Source: Pseudomonadota bacterium
Lineage (GTDB): Bacteria > Pseudomonadota > Alphaproteobacteria > Rhizobiales > Xanthobacteraceae
Length of the DNA stretch: 64,000 nt
NCBI GenBank assembly: GCA_018240595.1
Contig: JAFEFL010000063.1
Span: 62,001-126,000, forward strand
Direction: 5' to 3'
Below the pieces are notes generated by a model. It had not been told where the DNA came from, did no database searches, and saw only the letters and a program-made list of their open reading frames with translations. Made by a program: the position numbers and the translations under genes. This document shows, in pieces, positions 34,845-43,618 of the stretch (positions are counted from its first letter, which is position 1; each line of letters starts with the position of its first letter).

Positions 34845-35822
34845 ATGCAACGTCATACGAAGCGAATTCTTCTTGCCGCTTTCGGATTGAGCCTGGCGCT
34901 CGTTGCCGGCGCGTCAGCCGACCCGCTCAAGATCACTTTGGCCGGCGGCTCCGTCGGCGGCGCCTGGAGCGCCATGGGTGCGGCCATCGGCCAGACCATC
35001 CAGCAGCAAGTGCCGGGCTCGTCCTTTACCTACGAACCGGGCGTCGACGCCGCCAACCTCGTGCTCGTCTCCGAAGGCAAGGCCCAGCTCGGCATCGCGC
35101 ATGCGCAAATGGCGCTGCGTGCGACCAAGGGCGAAGCGCCATTCAAATCCAAGATCACCAGCCTGCGCGCCATCGCCCTGCTCGATCCCGAAGCGGTGGT
35201 GCAGATCATTGCGCGCAAGGATGCCCCGTTCGACAGCCTGGCGCAGATCGCGAAAGAGAAGAAGCCGGTGCGCATCGCGCTCAACAAACGCGGCACGATG
35301 ATGTCGATCGCCGGCGAGCAGGTGTTCGCCGCGGCCGGCATTTCGATGAAGGATCTGGCTTCCTGGGGCGGCCGCGTCGAATACGTCGCCTACAATGACG
35401 GCCTCGACATGCTGAAGAACGGCCAGGTCGATATCGTGCTCAACATGCTGGCCTTCCCGTCCGCGCAGGTCGAGCGCATTTCGCACGACATGGCGATCAA
35501 ACTGCTGCCGGTGCCGGATGCGGCGATCGCGAAGATCGACAGCGAGGCCGGCACCAAGAGCGTCACCATTCCGGCCAAGACCTATTCGTTCGAGCCGAAC
35601 GATACCAGAACAGTCACCGGCTTTGTCGTGCTCTATGCGTCCGACAAGATGCCCGACGCAGAAGCGGAAGCGATCACCAAGGGCCTGATCAATCATTTCG
35701 ACTATCTGACCAAGGCCTATCCGTCGTTCACGCGCATGGGCAAGAAAGGCCTGACCGACGTCGGGCCGATCGAACTCGCTCCCGGCGCCAAGAAAGCCTA
35801 CAAAGACGCCGGTTTGCTCTAA
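34845..35822 (+). CDS. TAXI-family TRAP transporter substrate-binding protein
   Basis: A 325-residue periplasmic binding protein with a signal peptide (ILLAAFGLSLALVAGASA). The TAXI family signature is KITLAGGSVGGAWSAMGAAI (about residues 27-46), and LVLVSEGKAQLGIAHAQMA follows. TAXI proteins deliver organic acids (for example glutamate-like or 2-oxoglutarate-type) to fused TRAP permeases. A CTGGAGGG site precedes the ATG at 34845. The fused permease follows 82 bases later. Confidence 0.9.
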   Translation: MQRHTKRILLAAFGLSLALVAGASADPLKITLAGGSVGGAWSAMGAAIGQTIQQQVPGSSFTYEPGVDAANLVLVSEGKAQLGIAHAQMALRATKGEAPFKSKITSLRAIALLDPEAVVQIIARKDAPFDSLAQIAKEKKPVRIALNKRGTMMSIAGEQVFAAAGISMKDLASWGGRVEYVAYNDGLDMLKNGQVDIVLNMLAFPSAQVERISHDMAIKLLPVPDAAIAKIDSEAGTKSVTIPAKTYSFEPNDTRTVTGFVVLYASDKMPDAEAEAITKGLINHFDYLTKAYPSFTRMGKKGLTDVGPIELAPGAKKAYKDAGLL

Positions 35823-35904
35823 CCCGCCCGCACGACGCGAGGCGGCGGCCGTGAAATAGCCGCCGCCGATGCTCCGACTGTCGCCGTCACAAGGAAGAAG
35901 AAGC

Positions 35905-37749
35905 GTGCTGGCTGATTTCGTGATGACCCTGGCGCCGGGACGCGGCCGTCAGCTCGGCAAATTCGAGAACGGCGTGGTTTCGGTCATCGCGATCGCGACG
36001 TCGATCTTCTTCATTCTGCTGGCTTTCGGCGTCTATGTGCAAAGCCAGATCGCGCTCAACTGGTTCATCGGCGCCATTCTCGCGGTCGCCTTTCTGACGA
36101 CCACCGGCAATCCGAAGCGCCCGACCGGACGAACGGTGTTTTCCTGGACCGCGGCAATCCTGTCGATCGTCATCGCGGTCTACTTCACGCTCATGCAGCC
36201 GATCTACGACGAGCGGCTGCCGATGGTCGACGGCCTCAATCTGGCCGACCAGATCGCCGGCTTGGTCCTGATCGTCCTCGTGCTCGAAGCGACGCGCCGC
36301 TGCATCGGCATGACGCTGGTGCTGGTCGTGCTCGTGTTTCTGGCCTACGGCATCTTCGGCCATCTTCTGACCGGGCCGTTCTGGCACCGCGAGCTCAGCC
36401 TCGAGGAAATGCTGTACCAGATCGTCTATACGACGAACGGTCTGTTCGGCCCGGCCCTGGCGGTCGCCGCCCTTCTCGTGTTCGCCTTTGTCGCTTTCGG
36501 CACGCTGCTCGACGCTTCCGGCGGCGGCGACTTCTTCTTCGACCTCGCCAACAGCCTCGTCGGGCGCCAGGCCGGCGGCCCGGCCAAGGTCGCCGTGGTG
36601 TCGTCCGGACTCTATGGCTCGATCTCCGGCTCGCCGACCTCGGACGTCGTCACGACCGGCTCCTTCACCATTCCACTGATGATCCGCACCGGCCTGACGC
36701 CGACTTATGCCGGCGCCGTGGAGGCGACCGCTTCAACCGGCGGCGCGCTGCTGCCGCCGGTGATGGGCACCGCCGCGTTCCTGATGTCGGACTTCACCGG
36801 CATTCCCTACAGCAGCATCGCCATCGCGGCCGTGGTGCCGGCCCTGCTCTATTATCTGTCGGTGTTCCTCGCGGTGCATTTGCGCGCGCGCGTGGACAAT
36901 CTTCAGCCGTCCGCGTCGGCCGACACGCCGAGCGTGCTGAAAGTGCTCCGGCACAGCTGGTTTTACCTGATCCCGATCTTCATCCTGATCTGGTACGTGC
37001 TGACCGTCGATCGCCCCGCCTTCTCGGCCGCACTGGCGATGGCCTCGCTCGTTCCGATCCTGCTCGTGCGCGTCCGCAATCCGGTCACCGCCGGCAAGAC
37101 ACTGGTCCGCGCGCTCGACGATTCGACGCGGCGCATGACCGGGATCGGCGTCGCTTGTGCCGTCGCCGGTCTGGTGGTCGGCACGCTGGCGATGACCGAT
37201 CTGACCGGCAAGATCTCCTCGGCCTTATTTCTGCTGGCCCATGGCAACGCCCTGCTGACGCTGATCATCGCCACGGTGATCGTCATCGTGCTCGGCATGG
37301 GCATGCCGACGCCGGCGGTTTATGCGCTGGCCTCGGTGCTGGCCGCGCCGGCGCTGCTGGCGCTCAACATTCCGCTGCTGCCGGCGCATTTGTTCATCGT
37401 CTACTTCGCCTCGATGTCGGCGATCACGCCGCCGGTCGCGGTGGCGGCCTTCGCCGCCGGCACCATCGCCAATGCCAATCCGATGGCGATCGGCCTGCAG
37501 TGCTGCCGCCTGGCCATCGTCGCGTTCATCATCCCCTATGTCTTCATCTACAATCCCGGCGTGCTGCTGATCGGGTCGATCTGGGACGTCGTCCTCTCGA
37601 TCGTCACCGCGACGATCGCCATCATCGCGCTGGTGTGCGCGCAGGAAGGCTACCTGACGCGCCCCCTCGGCGTGCCGGCGCGCCTCATGCTGATTGTACT
37701 GGGGCTGGCGCTGATGGCCGCGCAGGCGGCCTTCGCGATCATCGCCTGA
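35905..37749 (+). CDS. TRAP transporter permease, 4TM/12TM fusion (DctQM)
   Basis: A 614-residue inner-membrane protein in which the small DctQ-like four-helix part (residues ~20-150) is fused to the large DctM-like part. The TIGR02123-type core is visible as VVSSGLYGSISGSPTSDVVT, then MGTAAFLMSDFTGIPY, and later LGMGMPTPAVYALASVL and PPVAVAAFAAGTIA. This architecture is the usual partner of TAXI proteins. The start is a GTG at 35905 with AAGGAAG seven bases upstream. Substrate unknown. Confidence 0.9.
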   Translation: MLADFVMTLAPGRGRQLGKFENGVVSVIAIATSIFFILLAFGVYVQSQIALNWFIGAILAVAFLTTTGNPKRPTGRTVFSWTAAILSIVIAVYFTLMQPIYDERLPMVDGLNLADQIAGLVLIVLVLEATRRCIGMTLVLVVLVFLAYGIFGHLLTGPFWHRELSLEEMLYQIVYTTNGLFGPALAVAALLVFAFVAFGTLLDASGGGDFFFDLANSLVGRQAGGPAKVAVVSSGLYGSISGSPTSDVVTTGSFTIPLMIRTGLTPTYAGAVEATASTGGALLPPVMGTAAFLMSDFTGIPYSSIAIAAVVPALLYYLSVFLAVHLRARVDNLQPSASADTPSVLKVLRHSWFYLIPIFILIWYVLTVDRPAFSAALAMASLVPILLVRVRNPVTAGKTLVRALDDSTRRMTGIGVACAVAGLVVGTLAMTDLTGKISSALFLLAHGNALLTLIIATVIVIVLGMGMPTPAVYALASVLAAPALLALNIPLLPAHLFIVYFASMSAITPPVAVAAFAAGTIANANPMAIGLQCCRLAIVAFIIPYVFIYNPGVLLIGSIWDVVLSIVTATIAIIALVCAQEGYLTRPLGVPARLMLIVLGLALMAAQAAFAIIA

Positions 37750-37759
37750 GCCGGAGCGC

Positions 37760-38194
37760 TCAGGCCGCCGTGAGGCGCAGCATCGCGCTCATCGCTGTAC
37801 GATAGCCGTCGGCGCCGAGACCGGCGATGACCGCCGTCGCCACCTTCGACACCAGCGAGTTGTGATACATCGGCTCGCGCTTGTGGATGTTGCTGATGTG
37901 CAGCTCGATGATCGGACCGGGAAACATCTTCAACGCGTCCATGATCGGGATGGACACGAAGGTAAGGCCGGCCGGGTTGATGATGATGCCGGCGCCCTCG
38001 TCGATCGCCTCGTGGATCCAGTCGATGATCTGCGCTTCGCTGTTGCTCTGGTGGAACACGACGGGCCGGCCGCCCGCCTCCTCGCGGCAGTAGCGCTCGA
38101 CATCGGCGAGCGTCGTCGTGCCGTAGATCTCGGGCTCGCGCTTGCCGAGACGGTTGAGGTTCGGTCCATTGATGACGTAAATCGGTTTGGTCAT
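37760..38194 (-). CDS. aroQ: Type II 3-dehydroquinate dehydratase-like protein
   Basis: A 144-residue AroQ-fold protein (3-dehydroquinate to 3-dehydroshikimate). Conserved: NGPNLNRLGKREPEIYG with the lid Arg and Tyr, HQSNSEAQIIDW, IELHISNIHKRE with the catalytic His. Unusual: the block that normally reads NPGAYTHTSIA is NPAGLTFVSIP, so the substrate-binding His is replaced by Phe. It lies seven bases after the DctM stop-distal junction, in the TRAP operon direction, and so probably serves catabolism rather than aromatic synthesis. Confidence 0.82.
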   Translation of the reverse strand: MTKPIYVINGPNLNRLGKREPEIYGTTTLADVERYCREEAGGRPVVFHQSNSEAQIIDWIHEAIDEGAGIIINPAGLTFVSIPIMDALKMFPGPIIELHISNIHKREPMYHNSLVSKVATAVIAGLGADGYRTAMSAMLRLTAA

Positions 38195-38201
38195 CGGACG
38201 C

Positions 38202-39500
38202 CTACCCTTTGTAGCCCATCACCCGCGGCAGCCAGAGCACCAGATCCGGGAAGATCGTGATCAGGCCGAGCACGACGATGGCCATGACGATGAAAGGCAC
38301 GGCCTGGCGCACGATACTGCCCAGCGGTTGGCCCGTCATATTGGCGAGCACGAACAACAACAGGCCGTAAGGCGGCGTCAGCAGGCCGATCATGATGTTG
38401 ACGACGACGACGACGCCGAAATGGACGAGGTCGATGCCCAGCGCCTTCGCCGTCGGGATCAGGATCGGCACGACGATCAGGAGGATCGTGGTGCCCTCGA
38501 GCAGGCAGCCGAGGATCAGCAGCAGGATGTTGACCGCGAGCAGGAACGTCGCGCGCGAGAAGTCGAACTGCGACAGGAAGACGTGGAGGCCGTCCGGGAT
38601 GCGCTCGACGGTGACGACGTAGTTGAAGGCGAAGGCGCCGGCGATCAGCATGCCGATCGACGTCGTCGCCTTGCCGCTGGTCAGGATCGCCTCGTAGAGC
38701 TGCTTCCAGGTGACGGCGCGGTATATCACCGTCGAGGCGAACAGCGCGTACAACGCCGCCGCGGCCGCGCCCTCGGTCGGCGTCATCACACCGCCATAGA
38801 TACCGAACAGCAGGATGACCGGCAGCATGAGCGCCGGAAAGGCGTCGATCGTGATCTTCGGGATCTCGCGCAGCGGCACCGGCGCTTCGACCGGATAATT
38901 GCGACGGCGCGAGATCAGCGAGTTCGCGATCATGAAGCCAACGCCGAGCAGAACGCCCGGCACGACGCCACCGAGGAACAGGAAGCCGATCGAGGCATCG
39001 GAGACGAGCGCATAGACCACCATCGGGATCGACGGCGGAATGATCGGCCCGATGATCGCGGCCGATGCCGTGATCGCCGCGGCATAGGCCACGGGATAAC
39101 GCCCGTCCTTGGACATCATGCCGACGATGATGCGGCCGATGCCGACCGCGTCGGCAATGGCCGAACCCGACATACCGGCGAAGATCATGTTGGCGACGAC
39201 GTTGACGTGGCCGAGCCCGCCGCGGAACCGCCCGACCAGAACGAGGCAAAAGCGCAGCAGCTTGTCGGTCAGGCTGCCGATGTTCATCAGGTCGGCGGCG
39301 AGGATGAATAGCGGAATGGCGATGAGGACGTAGCTGTTGAATAGGCCGTTCAGCACCTGCTCGGCGGCGGTGCCGAGGTCGAGCCCTGACAGCAGAAGAT
39401 AGACGATCGATGCCACGATCATGGAATGACCGATCGGCAGGCCGAGAATGCCCAGACCGACGATCATCGCAACGCAAACCGCGAAAGGGCTAATGTGCAT
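38202..39500 (-). CDS. dctM: TRAP transporter large permease (DctM)
   Basis: A 432-residue inner-membrane subunit with about 12 helices. Signature stretches are GMSGSAIADAVGIGRIIVGM, IIPPSIPMVVYAL and LIVVPILIPTAKALGIDLVHFG. It catalyses sodium-driven import with DctQ (three bases upstream) and DctP. Its stop lies seven bases before the aroQ-like ATG, so aroQ is the last gene of this operon. Confidence 0.92.
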   Translation of the reverse strand: MHISPFAVCVAMIVGLGILGLPIGHSMIVASIVYLLLSGLDLGTAAEQVLNGLFNSYVLIAIPLFILAADLMNIGSLTDKLLRFCLVLVGRFRGGLGHVNVVANMIFAGMSGSAIADAVGIGRIIVGMMSKDGRYPVAYAAAITASAAIIGPIIPPSIPMVVYALVSDASIGFLFLGGVVPGVLLGVGFMIANSLISRRRNYPVEAPVPLREIPKITIDAFPALMLPVILLFGIYGGVMTPTEGAAAAALYALFASTVIYRAVTWKQLYEAILTSGKATTSIGMLIAGAFAFNYVVTVERIPDGLHVFLSQFDFSRATFLLAVNILLLILGCLLEGTTILLIVVPILIPTAKALGIDLVHFGVVVVVNIMIGLLTPPYGLLLFVLANMTGQPLGSIVRQAVPFIVMAIVVLGLITIFPDLVLWLPRVMGYKG

Positions 39501-39503
39501 TGG

Positions 39504-40016
39504 TCAATCGCTGAGTTCGGAGGGATTGGTCTGCGGCGCGGTGGCATCGCCGCGCAGTGCGTGCCAGACGAGGTAGGCGTAGCGCACGATGCTGGCGACC
39601 GCGAAGATGACGTAGATCGAGTAGAGAACGTCCATCCGGATATGAAGATAGGCGGAGCGCTCGACCTTCATGAACGCGACGTAGGAATAAGCCGCCGGCA
39701 GCGAAATGCCGTAGACGGCGATCAGAACTATGCCGGTGATCACCGTGAAGACGCGCCGCGAGCGTTCGGAGATGTTGCTGTAGATGATGTCGAAGCGGAT
39801 CTCCTCCGACTCGCGCAGCACGAAGGCCGCACCCCACAGCACGGTCCAGAGCCAGACGCCGACGATGACTTCCTCTGACCAGCCCAGCGGCTCGTTGATC
39901 AGATAACGGAAGACGATCTGCAGGATGAAGGTGACGAACATCGTCGCCAGCAGGAGGACGAGGACGTCCTTCGTCCGCCGGCTCAGCCAATTAAGGGCCG
40001 CGATTGCAGTCGGCAT
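39504..40016 (-). CDS. dctQ: TRAP transporter small permease (DctQ)
   Basis: A 170-residue four-helix membrane protein. The family motif is QIVFRYLINEPLGWSEEV, followed by WTVLWGAAFVLRESEEIRFD. I start it at ATG 40016 (GGGGGAA about nine bases upstream); the frame extends further but in low-complexity sequence. Between dctP and dctM. Confidence 0.88.
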   Translation of the reverse strand: MPTAIAALNWLSRRTKDVLVLLLATMFVTFILQIVFRYLINEPLGWSEEVIVGVWLWTVLWGAAFVLRESEEIRFDIIYSNISERSRRVFTVITGIVLIAVYGISLPAAYSYVAFMKVERSAYLHIRMDVLYSIYVIFAVASIVRYAYLVWHALRGDATAPQTNPSELSD

Positions 40017-40101
40017 GAAATCGGTTCCCCCGCCGCCGGATCGGCAAGTTTTCGGCCGGCACCGAGGCCGGCCGAAAGCAGTTGATCGGATCGAGACTCG
40101 C

Positions 40102-41088
40102 TTACTTGATCGCGTTGATCTTCTCGAGCGCGCCCTTGGGCCAATCGTTGGCGTACTTGTCGACATACTTCTTCTGGGCAAATTGGCGGAAGGCATTCTG
40201 ATCGGGCTCGTAGACCTTCTTGCCTTGCGACTTGAAGAACTCGATCGCCTCGGCTTCCTGCTTGTCGTATTCCGCGGCGCTGGCGTCGAACACCTTGTCG
40301 GCCGTAGCGCGGAACTTGGTCTGCAGATCCTTGCTCATGCCGTCCCAGACCTTCTTGGCGACGGTCAGCATGTCGTAGCCGAGCACGTGGCGGGTGAGCA
40401 CGAACTGCGAGGTCACCTCGTAGAACTTCATGGTGCGGCCCGAGACCAGCGGATTGTCCTGGCCATCCACGACGCCGGTTTGCAGCGCGGTGTAGAGCTC
40501 GGAGAAGGCCACCGGCGTCGGATTGGCGCCGAGCGATTCGCCGAGGAACTGCCAGTATTCGCCCGGCGGCATGCGCAGCTTGATGCCCGCCATATCCGCG
40601 GGCGTCTTGATCACCTTGTCCGGCTTGAGGTTCACCTGACGCGCGCCGAAATAGACCGGCCGGATCACCTCGATGCCCAGCTTGTCGCGGGCCATGCCGA
40701 TGAATTCCTTGCCGATGTCGCTGGCGAAAGTACTCTTCAGATGCGCGTAGTCGCGGAACAGATAGGCCGAGGTCATCAGTGACCAGGCCGGCAATTGTTT
40801 GGATATGTCCGCCGGCGCCAGGTCGCAGAGCTCGAGATTGCCCCGCTGCAGTGCGACCAGCTCGGTCCCCTGCTTGAAGAGCGAATTGCTCCAGTTCGGT
40901 TCGATCTCGATATCCGACTTCAGAGCGTCCGCAAATTCCTTGAAAGCCTTGCCCCGCAGATCGGTCTCAGGGAAGGCAACGCTGAGCTTCATCTTGGTCG
41001 GAGCAGCAAACGACACGCTCGGCAGCATCGATCCGGCGGCGAGCGCCGACGACGCGGCCAGCATGGTGCGACGGCTGATCGGTTTCAT
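40102..41088 (-). CDS. dctP: TRAP transporter substrate-binding protein (DctP)
   Basis: A 328-residue periplasmic binding protein. The signal begins MKPISRRTMLAASSALAAGS, a twin-arginine type leader, so export may be by Tat. The carboxylate-contacting region contains KLRMPPGEYWQFLGESLGAN and TALQTGVVDGQDNPL, in which the conserved Arg (KLRMP) and Asn/Pro are kept. Ligands of this family are C4-dicarboxylates, uronates, and quinate/shikimate-like acids; the flanking AroQ- and AroE-like genes point to the last group. Confidence 0.9.
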   Translation of the reverse strand: MKPISRRTMLAASSALAAGSMLPSVSFAAPTKMKLSVAFPETDLRGKAFKEFADALKSDIEIEPNWSNSLFKQGTELVALQRGNLELCDLAPADISKQLPAWSLMTSAYLFRDYAHLKSTFASDIGKEFIGMARDKLGIEVIRPVYFGARQVNLKPDKVIKTPADMAGIKLRMPPGEYWQFLGESLGANPTPVAFSELYTALQTGVVDGQDNPLVSGRTMKFYEVTSQFVLTRHVLGYDMLTVAKKVWDGMSKDLQTKFRATADKVFDASAAEYDKQEAEAIEFFKSQGKKVYEPDQNAFRQFAQKKYVDKYANDWPKGALEKINAIK

Positions 41089-41309
41089 AGGTATTCCTCC
41101 CCTGTGCTGACTTGTTGGGGCCGATTATCCATTGGATGGAACCTAAATCAATAGGTAATTTCAAAAATATATGATGAAAAGAAAGCCATATGATTTGACG
41201 GAAACTCAGGGAAACGGGAAAACGGCAGAGACTTGACCTCGATTGAACGTTCGTCGCCCGCGATGTTAAAGATCGTAGATTCCGGATTTCGTCGGATGAG
41301 GACCATCAC

Positions 41310-41984
41310 GTGTTGGATCAGCCTGGATCAACCGAGACGATCGGGGAAAAGACCTATCGCCGCATCCGGTCCGACATCATTTTCGGCCGTCTGCCGCCCG
41401 GGCAAAAGCTCCGCCTCGAGCGGCTGAGCGCGCAATACGAGACCAGTATCGCGACGCTGCGCGAATTGCTCAATCGCCTGCTGGTCGAAGGCCTCATCGT
41501 CGCCGAGGGCCAGCGCGGCTTCGAGGTGATGCCGGTGTCGGCCGAACGCTGGCAAGAAATCGCGGCAATGCGCGAGCTGCTCGAATGCCACGCGCTGCGC
41601 CAGTCGATCGAGTACGGCGACGTCGAATGGGAAGGCCGCGTCGTCGCCGCCCATCACAAGCTGGCGACACTGGAGAAGCAGTTGCTGGCCGGCGACCGGT
41701 CGCAGACCGAGACCTGGAAGCGCTACGACTGGGAATTCCACCACGCGCTGATCTCCTGCTGCGGCTCCAAGGCGCTGCTCGACACGCATTCGGCGATCTT
41801 CGACAAGTATCTGCGCTACCAGATCATCGCCGTGGTGTTCCGCGGCGATGCGGCGGCGCGCGAGCATCGCGAATTGCTGAAGGCCGCGCTGAAACGCGAC
41901 GCCGACGCTGCCACCGCCGTTCTCGTGAAACACATCCGCGATTGCGTCCAATACACCATCAAATCCGGCGCCCTCGCCTCATAA
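41310..41984 (+). CDS. GntR family regulator, FCD subgroup (copy 1)
   Basis: A 224-residue transcription factor: N-terminal winged helix (AYRRIR-like KTYRRIRSDIIFGRLPPGQK, then TSIATLRELLNRLLVEGLI) and C-terminal FCD effector domain with metal ligands in the helical bundle (His in ALRQSIEYGD...HHALI and HIRDC). FCD regulators sense organic acids. The start is GTG with GAGGA eight bases upstream. It diverges from dctP across 221 bp and is followed four bases later by a paralogue. Confidence 0.9.
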   Translation: MLDQPGSTETIGEKTYRRIRSDIIFGRLPPGQKLRLERLSAQYETSIATLRELLNRLLVEGLIVAEGQRGFEVMPVSAERWQEIAAMRELLECHALRQSIEYGDVEWEGRVVAAHHKLATLEKQLLAGDRSQTETWKRYDWEFHHALISCCGSKALLDTHSAIFDKYLRYQIIAVVFRGDAAAREHRELLKAALKRDADAATAVLVKHIRDCVQYTIKSGALAS

Positions 41985-41988
41985 GCTT

Positions 41989-42666
41989 ATGGCACCCATG
42001 GCTCACAACATTGACGAAGGCACCACCGGCGAGCGGGCCTATCGCCGCATCCGCAACGATATCCTGCAGGGACGCCTCGCGCCCGCCGAGAAGCTCAAGC
42101 TCGAGCGGCTCAAGGAAGATTACGGCGTCAGCGTCAGTACGCTGCGCGAAGTGCTGAGCCGGCTGTCGTCGGAAAAACTGGTGGTCGCCGAGGGCCAGCG
42201 CGGCTTCGAGGTGGCGCCGGTGTCGGCGGAAGAACTCAAGGACATCGCCTCGCTGCGCCTGCTGCTCGAGGTGCACGCCATCGCCCAGTCTTTCCAGAGC
42301 GGCGACATGGAATGGGAGGCGCGCGTCGTCGCCGCCCACCACAAGCTGGCGGCGATGGAAGAAAAGAAGAAGGCCGAAGGCAGCCCGGACATCGAGACCT
42401 GGAAACGTTACGACTGGGAATTCCACCAGGCGCTGATTTCGGCCTGCGGGTCGCGCGAACTGATGGAAACCCACGGCGCCGTGTTCGACAAATACCTGCG
42501 CTACCAGATGCTGGCTTTGACCGACCGCGGTGAAATCGCCGCGCGCGAACACCGGCAACTGATGGAACTGGCGCTCAAGCGCGACGCCGCCAAGGCCGGC
42601 GACGTGCTCAAGGCGCACATCACCGGCGGCCTCGCACACGCCCTTGCGGCCGGCCGGATCGTTTAA
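41989..42666 (+). CDS. GntR family regulator, FCD subgroup (copy 2)
   Basis: A 225-residue paralogue of the preceding regulator. The two share GERAYRRIRNDI-like, VAEGQRGFEV, ETWKRYDWEFH and FDKYLRYQ blocks, so a tandem duplication is evident. The DNA-recognition helix differs (SVSTLREVLSRLSSEK versus TSIATLRELLNRLLVE), suggesting related but not identical operators. ATG at 41989 or 41998 (MAHNIDE). It may regulate aroE (98 bases downstream) and the TRAP operon. Confidence 0.9.
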   Translation: MAPMAHNIDEGTTGERAYRRIRNDILQGRLAPAEKLKLERLKEDYGVSVSTLREVLSRLSSEKLVVAEGQRGFEVAPVSAEELKDIASLRLLLEVHAIAQSFQSGDMEWEARVVAAHHKLAAMEEKKKAEGSPDIETWKRYDWEFHQALISACGSRELMETHGAVFDKYLRYQMLALTDRGEIAAREHRQLMELALKRDAAKAGDVLKAHITGGLAHALAAGRIV

Positions 42667-42672
42667 CGGGCC

Positions 42673-42682
42673 ATATGCATAT
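42673..42682. promoter_or_regulatory. Palindrome upstream of the aroE-like gene
   Basis: ATATGCATAT is a perfect palindrome in the short gap between the second GntR gene and the AroE-like gene, followed by ATCATCT. ATATATGATGA at 41167-41177 and CATATGAT at 41188-41195, both in the dctP/GntR divergent region, share the ATATGAT core. This could be a shared GntR operator. Confidence 0.35.
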
Positions 42683-42763
42683 CATCTGAGTAAACTCGAA
42701 ATCTCAGTTGTTCTGCCTTGCGTCCCATGCAAGATTGCGGCCCGTCATCTTCTGGAGATCCGC

Positions 42764-43618
42764 ATGGGCCCATCGCCAATTCGCCTGGGACTTATCGGCG
42801 ACAACATCGCAGCCTCACGCTCGCCGGCGCTGCACCGTCTCGGCGGCCAGCTGACTGGCTTGGCCGTCAGCTACGATCTGCTGCGTCCGGCGGATCTCGG
42901 CAAGAATTTCGAGGACGTGCTGGCCTGGGCAGAGGCCGACGGCTATCGCGGCCTCAACATCACCTATCCCTACAAGGAGCGGGTGATCGCGCATCTCGAC
43001 GTGCCCGATCCGGCGGTGCGCGCCATCGGCGCCTGTAACACCGTGCTGTTCGGATCCGGCAAGCCAAAAGGCTGGAACACCGACTACTCCGGTTTCATGG
43101 CGGGCTACCGCCATGTTTTCGGTGACCGCGCGCCGGGCCGTGTCGCCATGGCTGGCGCCGGCGGCGTCGGCCGCGCCATTGCTTTCGCGCTATGCCAACT
43201 TGGCGCGTCAGAGCTGCGGCTGTTCGATGTCGATGCGAGCAAGGCGGCGGCGGTGGCCGCGGCGCTGCGCAGCTTGCCTGTCAAGACAATCGTCGTCCTC
43301 GCCAACTCGATCGAGGAAGCGTGCCGCGACGCCGACGGTCTCGTCAACTCGACGCCCGTCGGCATGGTCGGCATCGGCGGCTGCCCCTTCCCGATCGAGA
43401 CGATCCGCGGCCGGCGCTGGGCCTTCGATGCCGTTTACACGCCGGTCGATACGCCGTTCATGCTGGCGGCGCGCGACGCCGGCCTCGCGCTCATGAGCGG
43501 CTACGAGCTGTTCTTCTACCAGGGCGTCGATGCCTTCCGGCATTTCACCGGCCGCGACGTGCCTCAGGCGGCGCTACGCGATGCGCTGAGGCGCGGCGAG
43601 GCTCAGGTCCCGGCCTGA
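42764..43618 (+). CDS. aroE: Shikimate/quinate 5-dehydrogenase (AroE family)
   Basis: A 284-residue NAD(P)-dependent dehydrogenase. Substrate residues are conserved: ASRSPALHR (the two Ser), LNITYPYKER (Asn, Thr, catalytic Lys), WNTDYSGF (Asp), FFYQGVDAF (Gln). The dinucleotide loop is AGAGGVGRAIA. Context with TRAP, AroQ-like and QuiC-like genes suggests a catabolic quinate/shikimate dehydrogenase (YdiB-like) rather than the biosynthetic AroE. TGGAGAT precedes the ATG. Its last 16 bases overlap the convergent RND permease gene. Confidence 0.88.
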   Translation: MGPSPIRLGLIGDNIAASRSPALHRLGGQLTGLAVSYDLLRPADLGKNFEDVLAWAEADGYRGLNITYPYKERVIAHLDVPDPAVRAIGACNTVLFGSGKPKGWNTDYSGFMAGYRHVFGDRAPGRVAMAGAGGVGRAIAFALCQLGASELRLFDVDASKAAAVAAALRSLPVKTIVVLANSIEEACRDADGLVNSTPVGMVGIGGCPFPIETIRGRRWAFDAVYTPVDTPFMLAARDAGLALMSGYELFFYQGVDAFRHFTGRDVPQAALRDALRRGEAQVPA

